In this document: piece by piece, positions 14,601 to 15,486 of the stretch
Numbering within the stretch: position 1 is the stretch's first letter
How the letters are laid out: every line of letters starts with the position of its first letter
NCBI GenBank assembly: GCA_036564195.1
Contig: DATCLA010000010.1
Location: 1-15,486, forward strand
Reading direction: 5' to 3'
Length of the DNA: 15,486 bases
Origin: DATCLA01 sp036564195
Lineage (GTDB): Bacteria > Bacillota > UBA4882 > UBA8346
Translations under genes and position numbers: made by a program
The notes under the pieces: generated by a model
What the model was told of the DNA's origin: nothing
What the model saw: the letters and a program-made list of their open reading frames with translations, nothing else
Databases searched by the model: none

Positions 14601-14991
14601 GTGCTAACCCAAAGACTGCTGGAAAGTAACAGCAATTTATTCAGGTGTCCCGTTTGCGGCCGGGCGATGCGCATCTAATCAGGCCCAAAGTCTGCTCTGT
14701 CCGAAACGGCATAATTTTCACCTTGTTAACTTTCAAGTTATAACCAAGAATCGTTGCCGCTATAACGTTTGTTTATGTAATGCAATTACTGATCATTGAA
14801 TCGCAATGACTCCGTTGGCCTGGAATGCTGAAAAGTGCCAAGTAGCAGAGATAATCAAAAGGGGGTTACCTAATATCACCGCGGATTTTGAGATTGTGGT
14901 AGGTAAAGAACAATACAGTAGTATTCAATTAATATCCGGTAAAAAAAAGCATTTAGCATGGTTCCTCTCAAAAAAACTTTGCATATTATAA
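14601..14991 (+). pseudogene. rlmA: rlmA relic (23S rRNA guanine-N1 methyltransferase), centre deleted
   Basis: Two fragments of RlmA remain. The head reads VLTQRLLESNSNLFRCPVCG then RAMRI to a TAA at 14676-14678. Shifting frame by one base continues it as NQAQSLLCPKRHNFHLVN from 14677. This restores the family's zinc site, CxxC then CxxxH (codons near 14646, 14655, 14698 and 14710). That frame then drifts to TGA 14797-14799. From 14806 the same frame gives MTPLAWNAEKCQVAEI then LPNITADFEIVVGK, the conserved C-terminal tail of RlmA (MTPxxWN ... IT.DF..LVG). About 180 residues that carry the SAM-binding Rossmann fold are absent, since intact RlmA has about 270-290. The tail runs past its expected end to TAA 14989-14991. 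Intact RlmA methylates G745 or G748 of 23S rRNA; this copy cannot. The GTG at 14601 is the only start in frame. Confidence 0.72.
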
Positions 14992-15043
14992 CCCCGGTCG
15001 CATAAATTAGGTCACGTACGATAAATCAATGGAGGCATGATCA

Positions 15044-15193
15044 ATGTATTGCAATGATTGTGGAAACAAGATTAATTCTTGGCAAGAGTATTGTAACCGC
15101 TGTGGCGCCGCACTTTATAAAAGACTGCGTCGTGACGTAACTAGGAAACACTCAGTTTTTTCCAGACTGTTGGGTACTGACCGCCTTGAATGA
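15044..15193 (+). CDS. 49-aa zinc-ribbon protein, copy 1
   Basis: A tiny protein made of one zinc ribbon, C3xxC6 and C17xxC20 (MYCNDCGNK ... EYCNRCGAALYK), then a basic tail with SVFSRLLG. There is no membrane segment or signal, so it should be cytoplasmic; function is unknown. GGAGG lies at 15031-15035, eight bases before the ATG at 15044. The ATG at 15037 is too close to the site and reads only six codons. It is paired with a second copy 202 bases downstream that has the same length and no gaps: 28 of 49 residues identical, 20 of the first 26. The preserved Cys spacing and start context in both copies argue for a real gene. Short zinc ribbons like this often form the N-terminus of larger zinc_ribbon_2 proteins; here nothing follows. 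Confidence 0.72.
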   Translation: MYCNDCGNKINSWQEYCNRCGAALYKRLRRDVTRKHSVFSRLLGTDRLE

Positions 15194-15245
15194 TTTAACG
15201 TGAGGCTGGAGTGTCTGTGTAATCTAAATCAATGGAGGAATCTTA

Positions 15246-15395
15246 ATGCGCTGTATTGATTGTGGAAATAAGGTTATTTCCGGTCAGGAATATTGCAATC
15301 GCTGCGGGGCTGAACTTTATAAGAAGAAAAGATGGGATGAAACGAAGCTGGATTCGGTTTTAGATAAACTTTTCCGGCTCGTGCGGGCAGAATAA
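15246..15395 (+). CDS. 49-aa zinc-ribbon protein, copy 2
   Basis: Paralogue of the gene at 15044: MRCIDCGNK ... EYCNRCGAELYK with C3, C6, C17 and C20, then a charged tail KKRWDETKLDSVLDKL ending VRAE. The Cys sites and the SVxxxL pattern of the tail are kept, while much of the tail has diverged, as expected if the protein fold is under selection. The upstream block AAATCAATGGAGG is shared with copy 1, so the duplication includes the ribosome binding site (GGAGG, ATG at 15246). The 52 bases between the genes show no terminator, so the two are probably cotranscribed. Function unknown. Confidence 0.74.
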   Translation: MRCIDCGNKVISGQEYCNRCGAELYKKKRWDETKLDSVLDKLFRLVRAE

Positions 15396-15486
15396 CTTGA
15401 AATAATATAATCATAATGTTAAAGTTTATTTGACATTAAAAATTAAACCAAGGTAGCGAGAGCGAGATTACGGACTGGTATAGGAC
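15396..15486. other. Window end, no gene seen
   Basis: AT-rich sequence with a perfect TTGACA at 15430-15435 and a TATAAT at 15406-15411, but the two are in the wrong order to form one promoter, and no -10 box stands 16-18 bases after the TTGACA. It may lead to a gene beyond the window. Confidence 0.3.

Noticed and set aside
15430..15459. Promoter starting from TTGACA at 15430
   Set aside because: No acceptable -10 box at 16-18 bases, and the downstream gene is outside the window.

Overview
The window looks like a chromosomal piece of a spore-former-related, plant-polymer-degrading Firmicutes bacterium (Clostridia/Limnochordia-like). The reasons are strong GGGGG/GGAGG ribosome binding sites, sigma-A style promoters, a CotH-type spore-coat kinase, a SHOCT-domain protein, and two traces of cellulose handling: a CBM2 module and a relic GH5 glycanase. 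This is inference from gene content; there is no rRNA or marker gene to confirm it.

Layout. 1-428 is non-coding apart from a doubtful 32-codon ORF and a nested palindrome at 304-377. 429-2441 encodes a secreted CotH kinase with an N-terminal chitobiase-like domain and a C-terminal cellulose-binding CBM2, closed by a clear terminator. 2874-3888 holds a membrane protein of the CPBP (Abi) family with degenerate catalytic motifs, overlapping a truncated SAM methyltransferase. 3889-4386 holds a possible minus-strand coding remnant, a terminator and a candidate promoter. 4387-12206 is the main feature: a two-gene operon of a giant bacterial alpha-2-macroglobulin (intact CVEQ thioester) and a penicillin-binding protein 1C, two bases apart. 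Together they are thought to trap invading proteases at the cell envelope and repair peptidoglycan; the pairing is best known from Gram-negative bacteria.

12300-13488 is a minus-strand unit: a promoter, a zinc-ribbon/PH/SHOCT protein, the C-terminal stub of a GH5 glycanase, and a terminator. 13711-14448 is a TSUP (TauE/SafE) anion exporter behind a leader able to form competing stems. 14601-14991 is a wrecked rlmA (23S rRNA guanine-N1 methyltransferase) that keeps only its zinc-binding head and its C-terminal tail. 15044-15395 holds two tandem 49-residue zinc-ribbon genes, collinear paralogues each with its own GGAGG site.

Overall, a well-kept envelope-defence operon sits between accessory, partly decaying regions holding three or four gene relics (methyltransferase, GH5, rlmA, and perhaps the minus-strand fragment near 4000). 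No CRISPR array, tRNA, rRNA or insertion sequence was seen.
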